Assembly: GCF_030247185.1 (NCBI RefSeq)
Contig: NC_080572.1
Coordinates: 89,579,435 to 89,643,434, forward strand
Reading direction: 5' to 3'
Origin: Malaya genurostris
Lineage: Eukaryota > Arthropoda > Insecta > Diptera > Culicidae
DNA: 64,000 bases
The translations under genes were made by a program, and so were the position numbers. The notes beneath the pieces are model-generated. The model made no database searches. It was not told the DNA's origin and worked only from the letters and a program-made list of their open reading frames with translations. Position 1 is the first letter of the stretch. The number at the start of each line of letters is the position of its first letter. Shown here one piece after another: positions 1-10,959 of this stretch.

Positions 1-998
1 GTCCTTCATACCGTTATGTGAAATCCAATGTTCTGTTGTGATCTGTTCTACCTCACGCATTACAGTAGTAGTTGTGTTCAGTTCCCACAGCAGCAGCAGT
101 TCTCGGATCGATTACATATTCCTCTCTGCTAGATAAGCATGTTTACTTTACGCTACCGTTGTGAATGATGTTTTTCAGGAGAGAAAAAAACAGACATCTC
201 GCCTCGCTCACCAATTCCGCATGAAGACAACAGCCAAAGAGGAGCCATCCGCAATGCCGGCTTGAAAAGGAGCGGAGGCTTGGCACCATGTTTCTCCTAT
301 ACGAATAGTTTCCGCGCAATAACAGTTCACCGCCGGATGGCAATGATAATGAAATTTTACATTGGTGATGGCCTTGATGGTTTTGAATTTACCACGATGG
401 CAATGGTCGTCGATTTAAGCATTCTTAAGCATGCCGTTAGTTGTTACGAATTGTAGCCAGTTTAGTAAGAAAAGTATGATTGTAGGAAGCGGTAAAGGGA
501 GCGACATATATTGAAAATGAACAAATATTCTAATGTAACAAATATTCAAGTACAATAAATATTTCAAGTACAGTAAATTCACAAATATCCAAATGCAATA
601 ATTCAATGATTCGTGACGATTAAAAAAACAGATAGCTATGACGTACATTCCTCGACTAAGTTCTAGTTCTTTGGCTTTCAAATACGCACCTATTTTTCCC
701 TCTAAGAAACTGAAGTAGCAAACTCTTCGCATCAGATTCCCCTCTTTAAACAGACTTTGCAGATTCTTCTGTTTCAACAGACTTTGCAGTCGATGTTTAG
801 CGAACAAACACAATCGCACGTTAGTGATTACTATAGTAGCAAATTCGAATCATAATACTCCTAGGTCCTATATACAAACGGATCGCTATTATTTTGTTCT
901 CCAAATGACCAAGCTAGCATGGCCCATTCTTCTAATCAGTCTTGCCAATTGAATGTAACCGACAATGTTCGGAACATGAACTTAGCGAAGCAATTATC
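1..998. other. Gene-free AT-rich sequence
   Basis: I see no supported gene here. Short open frames on both strands lack family motifs and splice-compatible neighbours. A short stretch at about 976-996 resembles the monomer of the foldback array at 3.3-3.9 kb, so the TIR element that starts at 1001 may have inserted into related repeat DNA. Confidence 0.5.
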
Positions 999-1000
999 TA

Positions 1001-2672
1001 GGGTAAGGGCTCCCTATTTCATATCAGCTCCAATTTCCATCTCATTCCTTCACCTCATAACTTTGAACATTAATCATATCTTTAAACGTACCTGAACAAA
1101 ACTGTGGAACGTTTTAAAACATTTATTCTAGGTTTTGCCACACTTTTCAATTGAAAAAATGGTTAAAAAACCTTCAACGATCGCTTTTTTCATTTAAAAT
1201 AAACTAATTTTTCAATTTAGGAACCACTTTCGTCTGAAGTTTTACAATTCATCATGTTTCTGAATGTTTACTAATCGATTCGTCTCAAAACATGATCACT
1301 ATTTCACATAATTACACTACTATTCAATGTTGGATGACTTTATAGTTAGTAATGTTCACTTTCCACTTGTTTATTCAACGATTAAGAACTTCTGAAATTA
1401 CCTGATAAGCAATAAAAGCAATGAAAATTATGAGATAAAAATTTGCACTTAATTCACTTGATTGCGCTTTGTTTTCATCTCATTTCGTATCGCAAGGTTG
1501 CCAAGTTTTCTCATAATGTTAAATAAAAAAAATATTATTTCTTCTTTAAATTATCATCAACAAGTATTTTTTGGTATCCGTGACATTAGTTTAATTATAT
1601 CATTGATATTTATATATAAATGAAACGACCTGTCAATTCAATGTAAAGCTAATGGAATGTTTTGAATTGTTGCCAAAATTACGGATGAGATGTCGTCACT
1701 CTGGTTATAGGCACTCTACTGTTCACTAATAAAATGAATCAAATTCAAATTCAAATCAAATTCAAATTGTTTTCAAATTTTAATATAAATGTTCATCAGT
1801 GTTCATCATCAAACATTTGCACAAAAGATTTCCATTTTAACATGTGATTTGTCCGTTGATTAATAAACTTTTAAAGAAGTACTGTAATCGAATACTAATA
1901 GATACTCAGAAAGAAAAGTCTAACGTTTTACTTCTCACTTTTAATGAACCTATACAAATCTGTATTGAATTTATAAAATCTGTAATCTGATTTAACGAAC
2001 GCGAACGCAAAAATCTATACAATACAGATAAATCTGTATGAATGGCATCTCTTGTTCTACATTTTGTTTTTAGAAGGGCGGGATGCAGTGAATAATTTGT
2101 TGTTAATCAGTTGCTGAGGTTTGGAACTTGTACTAAAATTTCCGAATATTTCAATGGGTGCAATTCTTTATTTGGTTTTTTTTAAGTTCTCCAAATTAAC
2201 TGCAGAGTAAAATTTTAAATTTGAAACGAAAGATAATAAAAACGATCCAAAAAATTTTAAACGTCGAAATGATTCCAAACTGTTTTTTTTTAAATATCGT
2301 GTGTTGTGTCATAGTTGGCATTAGGCCCTTTTTAAGGAAAATTCTGACATTTTGAACCTGAGAGTGTAATAGTGCAATATTTTGGTTTTGATTGCTGTCG
2401 CCATTGCTAATTTATGGGATGAATAAAGGACCAACGATAAAATGAATACAAAACCTTTGTGATGAAATTAGGAGCACAGTAGTGAACATATCAGAAGTGT
2501 TTTAGCAGATTTTTTTATTATTATTCTAATTTCCAAGGAATGTGGATCAATTCCCAATGTGGAGCAAGGCGAATTAAGCAGAAATATGAAAAAATCGTAG
2601 TGATTTTGATGGCTAAATCAGGTTTTTAAGGTAACGTCCTTACAAATGAGATGAAATAGGGAGCCCTTACCC
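1001..2672. mobile_element. Non-coding TIR element, 1.67 kb, TA-flanked
   Basis: The ends are inverted repeats of about 22 bp. The left end reads GGGTAAGGGCTCCCTATTTC and its reverse complement ends at 2672. Both sides are flanked by TA (999-1000 and 2673-2674), the target duplication expected of the Tc1/mariner superfamily. The interior has no transposase-like frame, so this is a non-autonomous element. A block at about 2078-2165 is closely similar to one at 3077-3165 in the neighbouring foldback array, so the two elements share sequence. The family is not recognised. Confidence 0.75.
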
Positions 2673-2739
2673 TACAATAATAGCGCAAAGATATTCATTC
2701 ACCCTGTTTCAAATCAGTCGCGAAAGTTTTTGATTGTTT

Positions 2740-3890
2740 GTTTTTGCAAGTGCTTCGCTAAGTGTATATGAAGTTAGCGAATCGGGAAATAGAGATAAAT
2801 TTGTTGCTACTAAGTTGTTAATAAGTTGCACATTTTTTAACTTTGTCAATAATTTTGTTTCGCTAAGTTTAAATGAAGTTTACGTATCACTTCTTCCGAA
2901 CAAGCTTCAAACGAATCTGGATACAGTGAATAATTTGTTGCTTATTAGTTTTTTATTAGTGATTGTGATTTAGAATTTGTTTTTAAATTTTTATATTATA
3001 TTTCATGGGACCATCGCTAGATTCTTATAAATCAAACTTTACATCCACCCTTAAAAACAAGCTTCAATCAAATCGGGATGCAGTAAACAATGTGTTGTTA
3101 ATCAGTTGCTGAGGTTTGGAACTTGTAGTAAGATTTCTTGATATTTCAATGGGTGCCATGGGTAGCGGGGCGTCCTAAACTTACTATCAAAAAGTATTCT
3201 CTGTCTCTCGTTTTAGGAGAGAAGATTCGTGAACGTTATAAAAAACCCGTAAAAATAAAAAAAAAATACAGCAGATTAGAAACCTCAGCAACTAAGTGGC
3301 AAGAAAATTATTCTCTGCATCCCGATTTGTTTGGAATTCATTCTAGGAGGGATCCTTAGTAAACTTCATATGAAACCGGACAATAAAAAGTAGAGGTGTC
3401 ATAACATAGACTATGTTCATTTTTCATTGCCAGACTCTCATATCAATTTAACAAAACAGAAAAACCCTCCTCACTAGTTGGAAATGGATTATTCGCTTCG
3501 TCCCGATTCGTTCAAAACTTGTTCCAGGAGTGATGCTTCGTTTACCTCATATGGACTTAGCGAAGCACTCGTGAAAATAAAAACAAATCGAGCTACAAAG
3601 TTGAAACCATCCTAATTAATTAGCAAACTAATTACAACAAAATTCTTCAACGGGTTTTGATAGGTTTTCAAGCTTATTGAGGAGTGATGCTCCGGTAACT
3701 TCAAGTGAACTTAGCGGAGCACTCGTAAAAATAAAAGAAATTAAGCAACAAATTCGAAACTTTCGTAACTTATTAGAAACAAAATATTCTTCGTATTTCG
3801 ATATGTTTTCAAACTTATTAAGCAGTGATGCTTCGTTAACTTTATATGAGCTTAGTGAAACACTCGTAAGCAAGGTAGTGAGCTAGCGAG
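2740..3890. mobile_element. Foldback-type element: tandem monomers in inverted arms
   Basis: The right arm (about 3290-3890) holds at least four degenerate direct monomers of roughly 110-140 bp. Each carries a core like GATGCTTCGTTAACTTTATA followed by CTTAGCGAAGCACTCGT. The left arm (about 2740-3165) holds the same monomers in reverse complement, for example GCAAGTGCTTCGCTAAGTGT near 2746. The arms meet near 3170-3280. Tandem sub-repeats arranged as long inverted arms are typical of foldback elements. There is no coding capacity. Outer ends and target duplications could not be fixed. Confidence 0.6.
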
Positions 3891-4457
3891 ACCTATAAAC
3901 AGTTTTTAGCACAGTTCAGCAGAGTTGTTGCGTTCTTGGCATCGTCACTTCCACAGTAACAATTTTTGTTACGCTAGCTTATTTATGACTAGTTTGCAAC
4001 CAGACATTTGAGTGATTGTTACTAACATCTAACCACTTGCGTGACTCAAAAAGCGCAGTTTCTATTAGTTGCTAATTTGGCTAAAAATAAGTTATCGTTA
4101 CGTGGTAATGCCATACTGAAATAACTTATCTTCCCATAGCTTGAAAATAACAATCCAAGTACAGTCGGTGTTGAACAGTCGTTCGCACCGCACGCGTATA
4201 GCTCTTGGCTCCTGGAATTTTTTTTCTGGCTACCTAGAGTTTCATTGATTCAAGGCTTCAGTCTTTTTCAAGGCTACCTGAATCACTAACTAAGTGACTA
4301 AGTGATACAAAGAGTGATATTAGAGTGACTAAGTGATACAAAGAGTGATATTAGAGTGACTAAGAAATTAATCAGCCTTTTTTAAGGCTAGCTAGGAGTC
4401 TAATCGAAGACTAATTTAGCCTAGTTAATTTAATTTAAAATTTCATTAATTTCAAAA

Positions 4458-5948
4458 ATGCCTGCGTCCAACCGGAAAGGCAACAAGCCTAAGGCTAAAA
4501 ATAATTCAATACGGAATAAATCACAATCCGTTATTCAACATTTTTCTAATAACATTCATGATCTTATAGAATCTGAATGTAAAAATAAAAGACAACGGAC
4601 GGATTTCCCTTCCGTTGATCCTATGCCGTCTAACAATATTTACGAGATTCTTCCTGAATCCGATTGTAGCGACATAGAAGAAAATTCTTCAAAAATTCCC
4701 AAAATGGACGCTTGTCGTTCTGGGAAGAAACATCAATCTATGCCACCAGTGACGGTGATGATTTCCGACTTCAAAGCATTCCGTACTGAGCTTTCTACTT
4801 TTCTCCCGGAAGTAAAAGTCTCATTTCAAATCGGACGAAGAGGAGAATGTCGAGTCTTGGTGGATGGATTGGAAGATTACGAAAGTCTTATTCGATATTT
4901 GTCCGAAAAACTTCATAAATTTTATTCATATGATATAAAATCAGACAGACCTTTCAAGGCTGTCTTGAAAGGATTATCAAATGATCAAAGTATTGATGAA
5001 ATTAAAAATGAACTAAAAGAATTGCTTGGTTTTGCCCCTTCCCAAGTAATACTTATGAAAAAAAGAGCGAATGGTACTTCTAAACCACGCTCTGGAATTT
5101 CCCATGAACTTTACCTAATACACTTCAATCGAAGTGATGTAAACAATTTGAAAACTTTAGAAAAAGTACGTTTCATTTCCCACATTAAAATTCATTGGGA
5201 ACATTATAAACGGCATAATCGTATTGCAAACTTAACGCAATGTCGTCGTTGCCAAGGCTTCGGTCATGGAACCAAAAATTGTCATATGGATATACGGTGT
5301 TTGAATTGTGGTAAATCGCATTCGAAAGACGCTTGTCCAATGAATGAAACCACTGATAAATTTTCATGTTCAAATTGCAATGGAAATCATAAATCCAATT
5401 ATTTGAAATGTCCTGTCAGGGAAAAAATTTTAAACGCTCGTTCGCTTAGACAACAAGTCAAATCAACGACCTTAAATTTACAGAACATACCTGAAAATTC
5501 TTCTAAGGCACCTGCCAATTCGTCTTCTAACGAAAACAATTTATTGACAGGTAGATCGACCTCGTCATCATCTTCTTCTAATGTCAGTTATGCTGGTATA
5601 TTAGGTAGAAATCTATCTCCTATTTCTTCTAATGTAAATAATCAAAACACAGGACCGCCTTGCAGTTCTTCTTCTAACGAAAACAATTTATTAATAGGTA
5701 GACCGACCAAATCATCTTCTTCTAATGGCAGTCTACCTACAAATATTCCTTCAATGCCATTCGCTTCTTTAAATGAAGTCGATTTAGGCGATATAACTGA
5801 AAATAAAATGATCTACCTACAAGATCAACTTTTTCAAATGATCATCCAAATGAATTCGACTTCATCACTTTTTGAAGCATTTCAAATCGGATGGAAATTT
5901 GCAAATAATATTATAATGAATTTAAAATTTAACAGTGATGTTAAATAA
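4458..5948 (+). CDS. Retrotransposon ORF1, gag-like nucleic-acid-binding protein
   Basis: The product is a 496-aa protein that should coat the element RNA in the retrotransposition particle. A basic, low-complexity N-terminus precedes three zinc knuckles at about residues 262-315: CRRCQGFGHGTKNC (CX2CX4HX4C), CLNCGKSHSKDAC (CX2CX3HX4C) and CSNCNGNHKSNYLKC (CX2CX3HX6C). This three-knuckle layout is usual for Jockey-clade ORF1. The region after about residue 345 is Ser/Asn-rich, and two blocks containing SSSNENNLL are nearly repeated. The start is the first ATG after a roughly 300-bp leader. The frame is intact. It overlaps ORF2 by 11 nt. Confidence 0.9.
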   Translation: MPASNRKGNKPKAKNNSIRNKSQSVIQHFSNNIHDLIESECKNKRQRTDFPSVDPMPSNNIYEILPESDCSDIEENSSKIPKMDACRSGKKHQSMPPVTVMISDFKAFRTELSTFLPEVKVSFQIGRRGECRVLVDGLEDYESLIRYLSEKLHKFYSYDIKSDRPFKAVLKGLSNDQSIDEIKNELKELLGFAPSQVILMKKRANGTSKPRSGISHELYLIHFNRSDVNNLKTLEKVRFISHIKIHWEHYKRHNRIANLTQCRRCQGFGHGTKNCHMDIRCLNCGKSHSKDACPMNETTDKFSCSNCNGNHKSNYLKCPVREKILNARSLRQQVKSTTLNLQNIPENSSKAPANSSSNENNLLTGRSTSSSSSSNVSYAGILGRNLSPISSNVNNQNTGPPCSSSSNENNLLIGRPTKSSSSNGSLPTNIPSMPFASLNEVDLGDITENKMIYLQDQLFQMIIQMNSTSSLFEAFQIGWKFANNIIMNLKFNSDVK

Positions 5949-8589
5949 TTATTTGAATATTTTAAATTGGAATGCTCGATCTTTGAAATCGAGTGAAGAT
6001 GAATTTTATAATTTTCTCAAAGTTCACAAAATTCATATTGCCATTGTGACAGAAACTTTTCTTAAACCAAATGTAAAATTGAAAAGTAATCCACATTATG
6101 TGGTTCATCGATTTGACAGGTTTACTGGAACTGGTGGTGGAGTTGCCATTTTTGTCCAACGGCAAATTAAACATCGAATTTTACCTTCTTTCAATACTAA
6201 AGTTATTGAAAGCTTGGGAATCGAAGTTGAAACCATTCATGGAATTTATTTCATCGCTGGAGCATATTTGCCATTCCAATGCACCGGCGAACAATTAAAT
6301 TTCTTTAAAGGCGATTTGCAAAAACTTACAAGATATCGATCGAAATTTTTCGTAATAGGGGACTTAAATGCTAAGCATGTCCAGTGGAATTGTAGGCAAA
6401 ATAACAGTAATGGTAAAATACTTCATAATCAACTCTCAGCTGGTTACTTTACAGTTCTTCATCCCAGTAATCCTACTTGTTTCTCTTCCGTGAAAAACCC
6501 GTCTACAATTGATCTGGTTCTAACAGATCAAAGTCACATTTGTAGTGAACCGATTACTCATGCTGATTTTGACTCAGATCATCTTCCTGTAACATTCAGA
6601 CTTTCCAACGAAGCTATAATTAATCCAATTAGTTCTATTTTCAACTATCATAGAGCAAATTGGTTGGATTACAGATCTCACATTGAAAATCATGTGGATC
6701 ATGAAACTATTTTAGAAAATTCTGCGGATATCGACACAGCAATTGATAATTTGAATCATTATATTATCGAAGCTAGAAATCTTTCAGTTCCCAAAGCTCA
6801 AACTAAATTAAATTCTCCTATCATCGATGACAATCTTCAACTGCTCATTCGGTTGAAGAATGTTCGTCGACGACAATATCAACGTTCTCGTGATCCTGCT
6901 ATGAAAAACATAGTTAAGGATTTACAAAAAGAAATTAAACATAGATTTACTCTTTTGCGAAATGAAAATTTCGCTAAAGAAGTTGAACAAATTAAACCAT
7001 ATTCTAAACCTTTCTGGAAACTTTCTAAGGTTCTTAAGAAACCTCAGAAACCTATTCCTGCTCTCAAGGAAGGAAATCAAATACTTCTTACAAATGGCGA
7101 AAAAGCTCAAAAACTTGCTCAGCAGTTCGAGAGTGTCCACAATTTTAATTTGAACGTTGTGAGTCCTATTGAAAATGAAGTCTCACTGAAATATGATCAT
7201 ATTTCAACCCAAGTGTTATCACACGATGACATTATTGAGACGAATTTTGATGAAATTAAATCAATTATTAGAAAACTTAAAAACATGAAGGCTCCTGGTA
7301 ATGATGGAATTTTTAATATTCTTATTAAAAATCTTCCCGATGTTGCCTTGAGACTCCTGGTTAAAATTTTCAACAAGTGTTTTTCATTAGCTTACTTCCC
7401 AAAAAGATGGAAAAACGCTAAAGTAATTCCTATCCTAAAACCTGATAAAAACCCAGCAGAAACATCAAGTTATCGCCCAATTAGCTTACTTTCTTCTATC
7501 AGTAAACTTTTTGAAAAAATTATCTTGTTAAGAATGATGACTCATATAAATGAGAATTCAATTTTTTTACCAGAGCAGTTTGGATTTCGTCATGAACATT
7601 CAACTACTCATCAACTTGTCAGAGTAACGAACATGATAAAATCAAATAAATCTTCTGGGTTATCCACTGGAGTTGCTCTTCTAGACATAGAAAAAGCATT
7701 CGACAGTGTTTGGCACAAAGGTTTAATAGCAAAAATGTCTGATTTCCAGTTTCCTATTTATTTGATCAAAATGATTCAAAATTATTTAACTGATCGTACT
7801 CTTCAGGTTAGCTATCAGAATTGTAAATCTGAATTGCTACCCGTACGAGCCGGTGTTCCGCAGGGTTCGAGTGTAGCTCCAATCTTGTATAATATTTTCA
7901 CTTCTGATCTTCCAAATCTACCCGTTGGTTGTCAGAAATCGCTATTCTGTGACGACACAAGTCTGTTAGCCACAGGTAGAAATCTAAGAGTGATCTGCAG
8001 TCGCCTACAAAGAAGTTTAAATATTTTCAGTGATTATCTGTCAAAATGGAAAATTAAACCAAATGCAGCAAAAACGCAATTAATTATCTTTCCTCACAAG
8101 CCAAGAGCTTCTTTTCTTAAACCAAACAATAATCACATTCTCAAATTGAATGGCTTGGAATTGACATGGTCTGATCAAGCTAAATACTTAGGTTTAACGT
8201 ATGACAAAAAACTCACTTTCAAGGATCACATTGAAGGAATCCAGGCAAAGTGTAATAAATATATTAAATGTTTATATCCTCTTATAAACAGAAATTCTAA
8301 GCTCTGTCTAAAAAACAAATTGTTAATTTATAAACAAATTTTCAGACCAGCCATGCTTTATGCGGTACCAATTTGGTCAAGCTGTTGTTCCACCAGGAAG
8401 AAAACGCTTCAAAGGATTCAGAATAAAATTCTGAAAATGATTCTGAAGCGTCCTCCCTGGTTTAGTACAAATGAGTTACACAGACTCACAAATATAGAAC
8501 CATTAGATGTAATGTCACATAATATTATAAGCAAATTCCGACAAAAATCGATGCAATCTTCAATTGAATCGATTCGCTCTCTGTATTAG
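5938..8589 (+). CDS. Retrotransposon ORF2, endonuclease plus reverse transcriptase
   Basis: The product is an 883-aa polyprotein for target nicking and target-primed reverse transcription. The N-terminal AP-endonuclease-like domain (about 1-225) shows LNWNARSL, VTETFL, FFVIGDLNAKHVQW and the terminal DSDHLPV motif. The reverse transcriptase (about 440-720) shows MKAPGNDGI, SSYRPISLLSSISKLFEK, LPEQFGFRHEHSTTHQL, ALLDIEKAFDSVWH, RAGVPQGSSVAPILYNI and the catalytic FCDDTSLLA, with C where A is common. There is no RNase H domain. I start at ATG 5938; a longer frame begins with GTG at 5935. The ATG overlaps the ORF1 stop region (ATGTTAAATAA), which suggests termination-reinitiation. Confidence 0.92.
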   Translation: MLNNYLNILNWNARSLKSSEDEFYNFLKVHKIHIAIVTETFLKPNVKLKSNPHYVVHRFDRFTGTGGGVAIFVQRQIKHRILPSFNTKVIESLGIEVETIHGIYFIAGAYLPFQCTGEQLNFFKGDLQKLTRYRSKFFVIGDLNAKHVQWNCRQNNSNGKILHNQLSAGYFTVLHPSNPTCFSSVKNPSTIDLVLTDQSHICSEPITHADFDSDHLPVTFRLSNEAIINPISSIFNYHRANWLDYRSHIENHVDHETILENSADIDTAIDNLNHYIIEARNLSVPKAQTKLNSPIIDDNLQLLIRLKNVRRRQYQRSRDPAMKNIVKDLQKEIKHRFTLLRNENFAKEVEQIKPYSKPFWKLSKVLKKPQKPIPALKEGNQILLTNGEKAQKLAQQFESVHNFNLNVVSPIENEVSLKYDHISTQVLSHDDIIETNFDEIKSIIRKLKNMKAPGNDGIFNILIKNLPDVALRLLVKIFNKCFSLAYFPKRWKNAKVIPILKPDKNPAETSSYRPISLLSSISKLFEKIILLRMMTHINENSIFLPEQFGFRHEHSTTHQLVRVTNMIKSNKSSGLSTGVALLDIEKAFDSVWHKGLIAKMSDFQFPIYLIKMIQNYLTDRTLQVSYQNCKSELLPVRAGVPQGSSVAPILYNIFTSDLPNLPVGCQKSLFCDDTSLLATGRNLRVICSRLQRSLNIFSDYLSKWKIKPNAAKTQLIIFPHKPRASFLKPNNNHILKLNGLELTWSDQAKYLGLTYDKKLTFKDHIEGIQAKCNKYIKCLYPLINRNSKLCLKNKLLIYKQIFRPAMLYAVPIWSSCCSTRKKTLQRIQNKILKMILKRPPWFSTNELHRLTNIEPLDVMSHNIISKFRQKSMQSSIESIRSLY

Positions 8590-8709
8590 TTAGTAAGTTA
8601 GTATATAAGTTCCTTTTCCCCATTACACAATACAAGTAGGTTTAGAATTTTCCCTACACAAAAATCTCAGAATTGCGGAAGCAAATGATGTCTTCATGGT
8701 AATAACCAA

Positions 8710-8864
<155 letters not shown>

Positions 8865-8987
8865 CAGGGCTGAAAAGTCACCACTTGTGGCTGAACACCC
8901 AATTTAAATCTTAATAATTTAATTTTAACTCATATTCCAATAAATAGTTATTAAAAAAAAAAAAAAAAAAAAAAAACTATCCAAGTA

Positions 8988-9955
8988 AACTAGTTGAACT
9001 AGTTTAGTGATAGTTGAGCATTTTTAATTCCATTGCAGTAATATTTTTTTTTAATTTCGTAGCATAATATCTTTTATTTAAATCTAAGTTTGTGGAAACT
9101 TCCTCAACCGTTCCCGAAGAAAGTTCCATTTATATGTTACTAATCACTTCTTCCGGTACTCCCGGTATTGCAAAAATGAGTTTGTTTGGTCATTAACCTA
9201 CAAGACTGTTGATTAGAAGATTTGGTAAACGAGTTTTGGAGAATCCGCATCTATTTGCAAAACTTTCGTCTCTTAACGGATGGGATCCACTGGTTTTCAT
9301 TAGAAAAAAATGTGAAAATGGGTCACCTGCCACAAAAGGTAGTGCACAGATTTGTACTTTCTTTTTTATTTTGCACCAATCACGCAGTTCACGCTGTAAT
9401 TCCGGAACCGGTAGTCGAATCGGGATAAAATTCAGGAATTTTCTATAGGACCGCGAGTTCGTTGATATCAGATCATCTCTATCTAAGAGAAGGGAGCACA
9501 CACAGGCAAAGACGAAATGATTCGAATTGTATATGACACTTCGTTCAAAGTTGGTTTCCCCAGTGATTGTAAAGCCTTTCTTTATGAAAAGGGAAAAAAG
9601 AACTGGTGCCCCATAAAAGGAATCTCACATTCCACTGAGAGCTTGCTTGCTTTGTACGAAAAATTATTTCATTTTATACATCCCATCATTTTTTCTAGTT
9701 GGTTGGTAATGATCTACGTAACTCAATTAGGTAATACACGAAACTCGTTTATATCTCTGTGCCTGACATGTAGCAGATGTTTCCCTTTTATTTATGGTGT
9801 ATTCGATGCTTGTCCTGTCTGAATTGGGTAATAGGGTGAATTCAATCAAATTTGAATCCATACTGATAGTACAACGTATTCAATCTTTCAGTTGAAAACA
9901 AATATTAATGTATAAACTAACAAGCATTAATTTCAAGTGTCAGGCCAGTTGAATA
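8988..9955. other. Intergenic sequence without recognised features
   Basis: The longest frame (9517-9822, +, 101 aa) has no recognised domain, and frames on both strands overlap at 9193-9501. I see no splice-consistent gene model. The stretch 9193-9500 is less AT-rich than its surroundings and could be an old element remnant. Confidence 0.4.
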
Positions 9956-9956
9956 A

Positions 9957-10258
9957 AGGGTGTTTTTTTGCTGGTATCTTTTTGGCAACACTGTTTTTGA
10001 TAGATCTCGCGTGAATCGTGCCTTTTGTCATTGTCAAACTTGTTGGAGGAAGATTCACTTTTTTATCGTAAAATTGTGTTCAGTGACGAAGCTCATTTCT
10101 GGTTGAATGGATGCTTCAACAAGCAAAATTGCCCCAGCCAGAAGCATTGCAAGAGCTACCAATGCATTCCGAAAAAGTCACTGTTTGGTGTGGACTATGG
10201 GCCGGTGGCTTCAAATATTATAAATGTTTTGCTAAAAATAGATTCCCATCCCTAATGT
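9957..10258 (+). pseudogene. Relic of an IS630/Tc1-mariner-type transposase
   Basis: The frame from about 10061 reads FYRKIVFSDEAHFWLNG and continues with NKQN, the widespread insect DEAHFW-type transposase segment around the first or second catalytic acidic residue. It breaks off after about 60 residues, and the expected following region is garbled and ends at a stop. About 100 bp upstream, GGGTGTTTTTTTGCTGG and GGCAACACTG look like the 5' end of a mariner-like element, so most of the transposase N-terminus has been deleted. It cannot make an active enzyme. Confidence 0.6.
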
Positions 10259-10374
10259 TTCATATTTTCGGTTAGTCTTTCATCCTTGAAATAGTGATCA
10301 TTTTTGTTTTGTTTCGGTATATACTTGTTTTAGTCTATTTGATTTCCTACAACCTCTTAGACACCATCACTTTT

Positions 10375-10958
10375 GAACCGAGACCCGGAGGTCTGAATGT
10401 CATATACCATTCGACTCAGCTCAACGAACTGAGCAAATGTCTATGTGTGTGATAAAAATTGTCACTCACTTTTCTCAGAGATGACTGAATCGATTTTCAC
10501 CATCTTAGATTCTACTTAAAGGTCTTAAGATACCATACAATATTGAAATTTGCATTCTGATTAAAACCCTGGTGAATTTCTCTAGTTTGCCGGCCACGAG
10601 ACTCTTTAGAACCAAATAAACCATTGATAGACCCACAAATGATTTGCAGAGTTTTACCCAGGTCCGACAAGCAGTACGTTTTTTTTCTCCAAAATTGAAA
10701 TCGTAGCAAAGAATCGTAAAAAAAATGGTAGGTCATATTAGTGTATGGTTGAATGAACCGAATGCAGTACCGACAATATTAAGCAGACGAGGTTTTCACT
10801 AACGTAAATTCAAATAGAGTAGTATTATGCAATAGAAATCATCACAACTCTTTTTGAAATTTTAGTATTTCGGGGAATTTATGCTGTTATAAGAGAAAAT
10901 AAATAATAATATAAGAAAGGTAGCATTTCACCTCTAAGTGGATTAATTCAGGGTTTTT
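10375..10958 (+). mobile_element. MITE family W, copy 1 (diverged)
   Basis: It shares the blocks TTTGAACCGAGACCCGGAGG, TCATATACCATTCGACTCAG and TTCTCAGAGATG with copies at 25.4, 52.8 and 53.5 kb. It ends in a degenerate AAGAAAGGTAGCATTTCACC and AAGTGGATTAA, matching the common right end (GAGAAAGGCATCATTACACC, then CACTAGGTGGATTAAA). It is 5'-truncated or decayed, because the left-end GCCTTTCTCATAT is missing. Confidence 0.7.
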
Positions 10959-10959
10959 C

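Noticed and set aside
415..819. 134-aa minus-strand frame
   Set aside because: No recognisable domain, AT-driven composition, no promoter or splice support.
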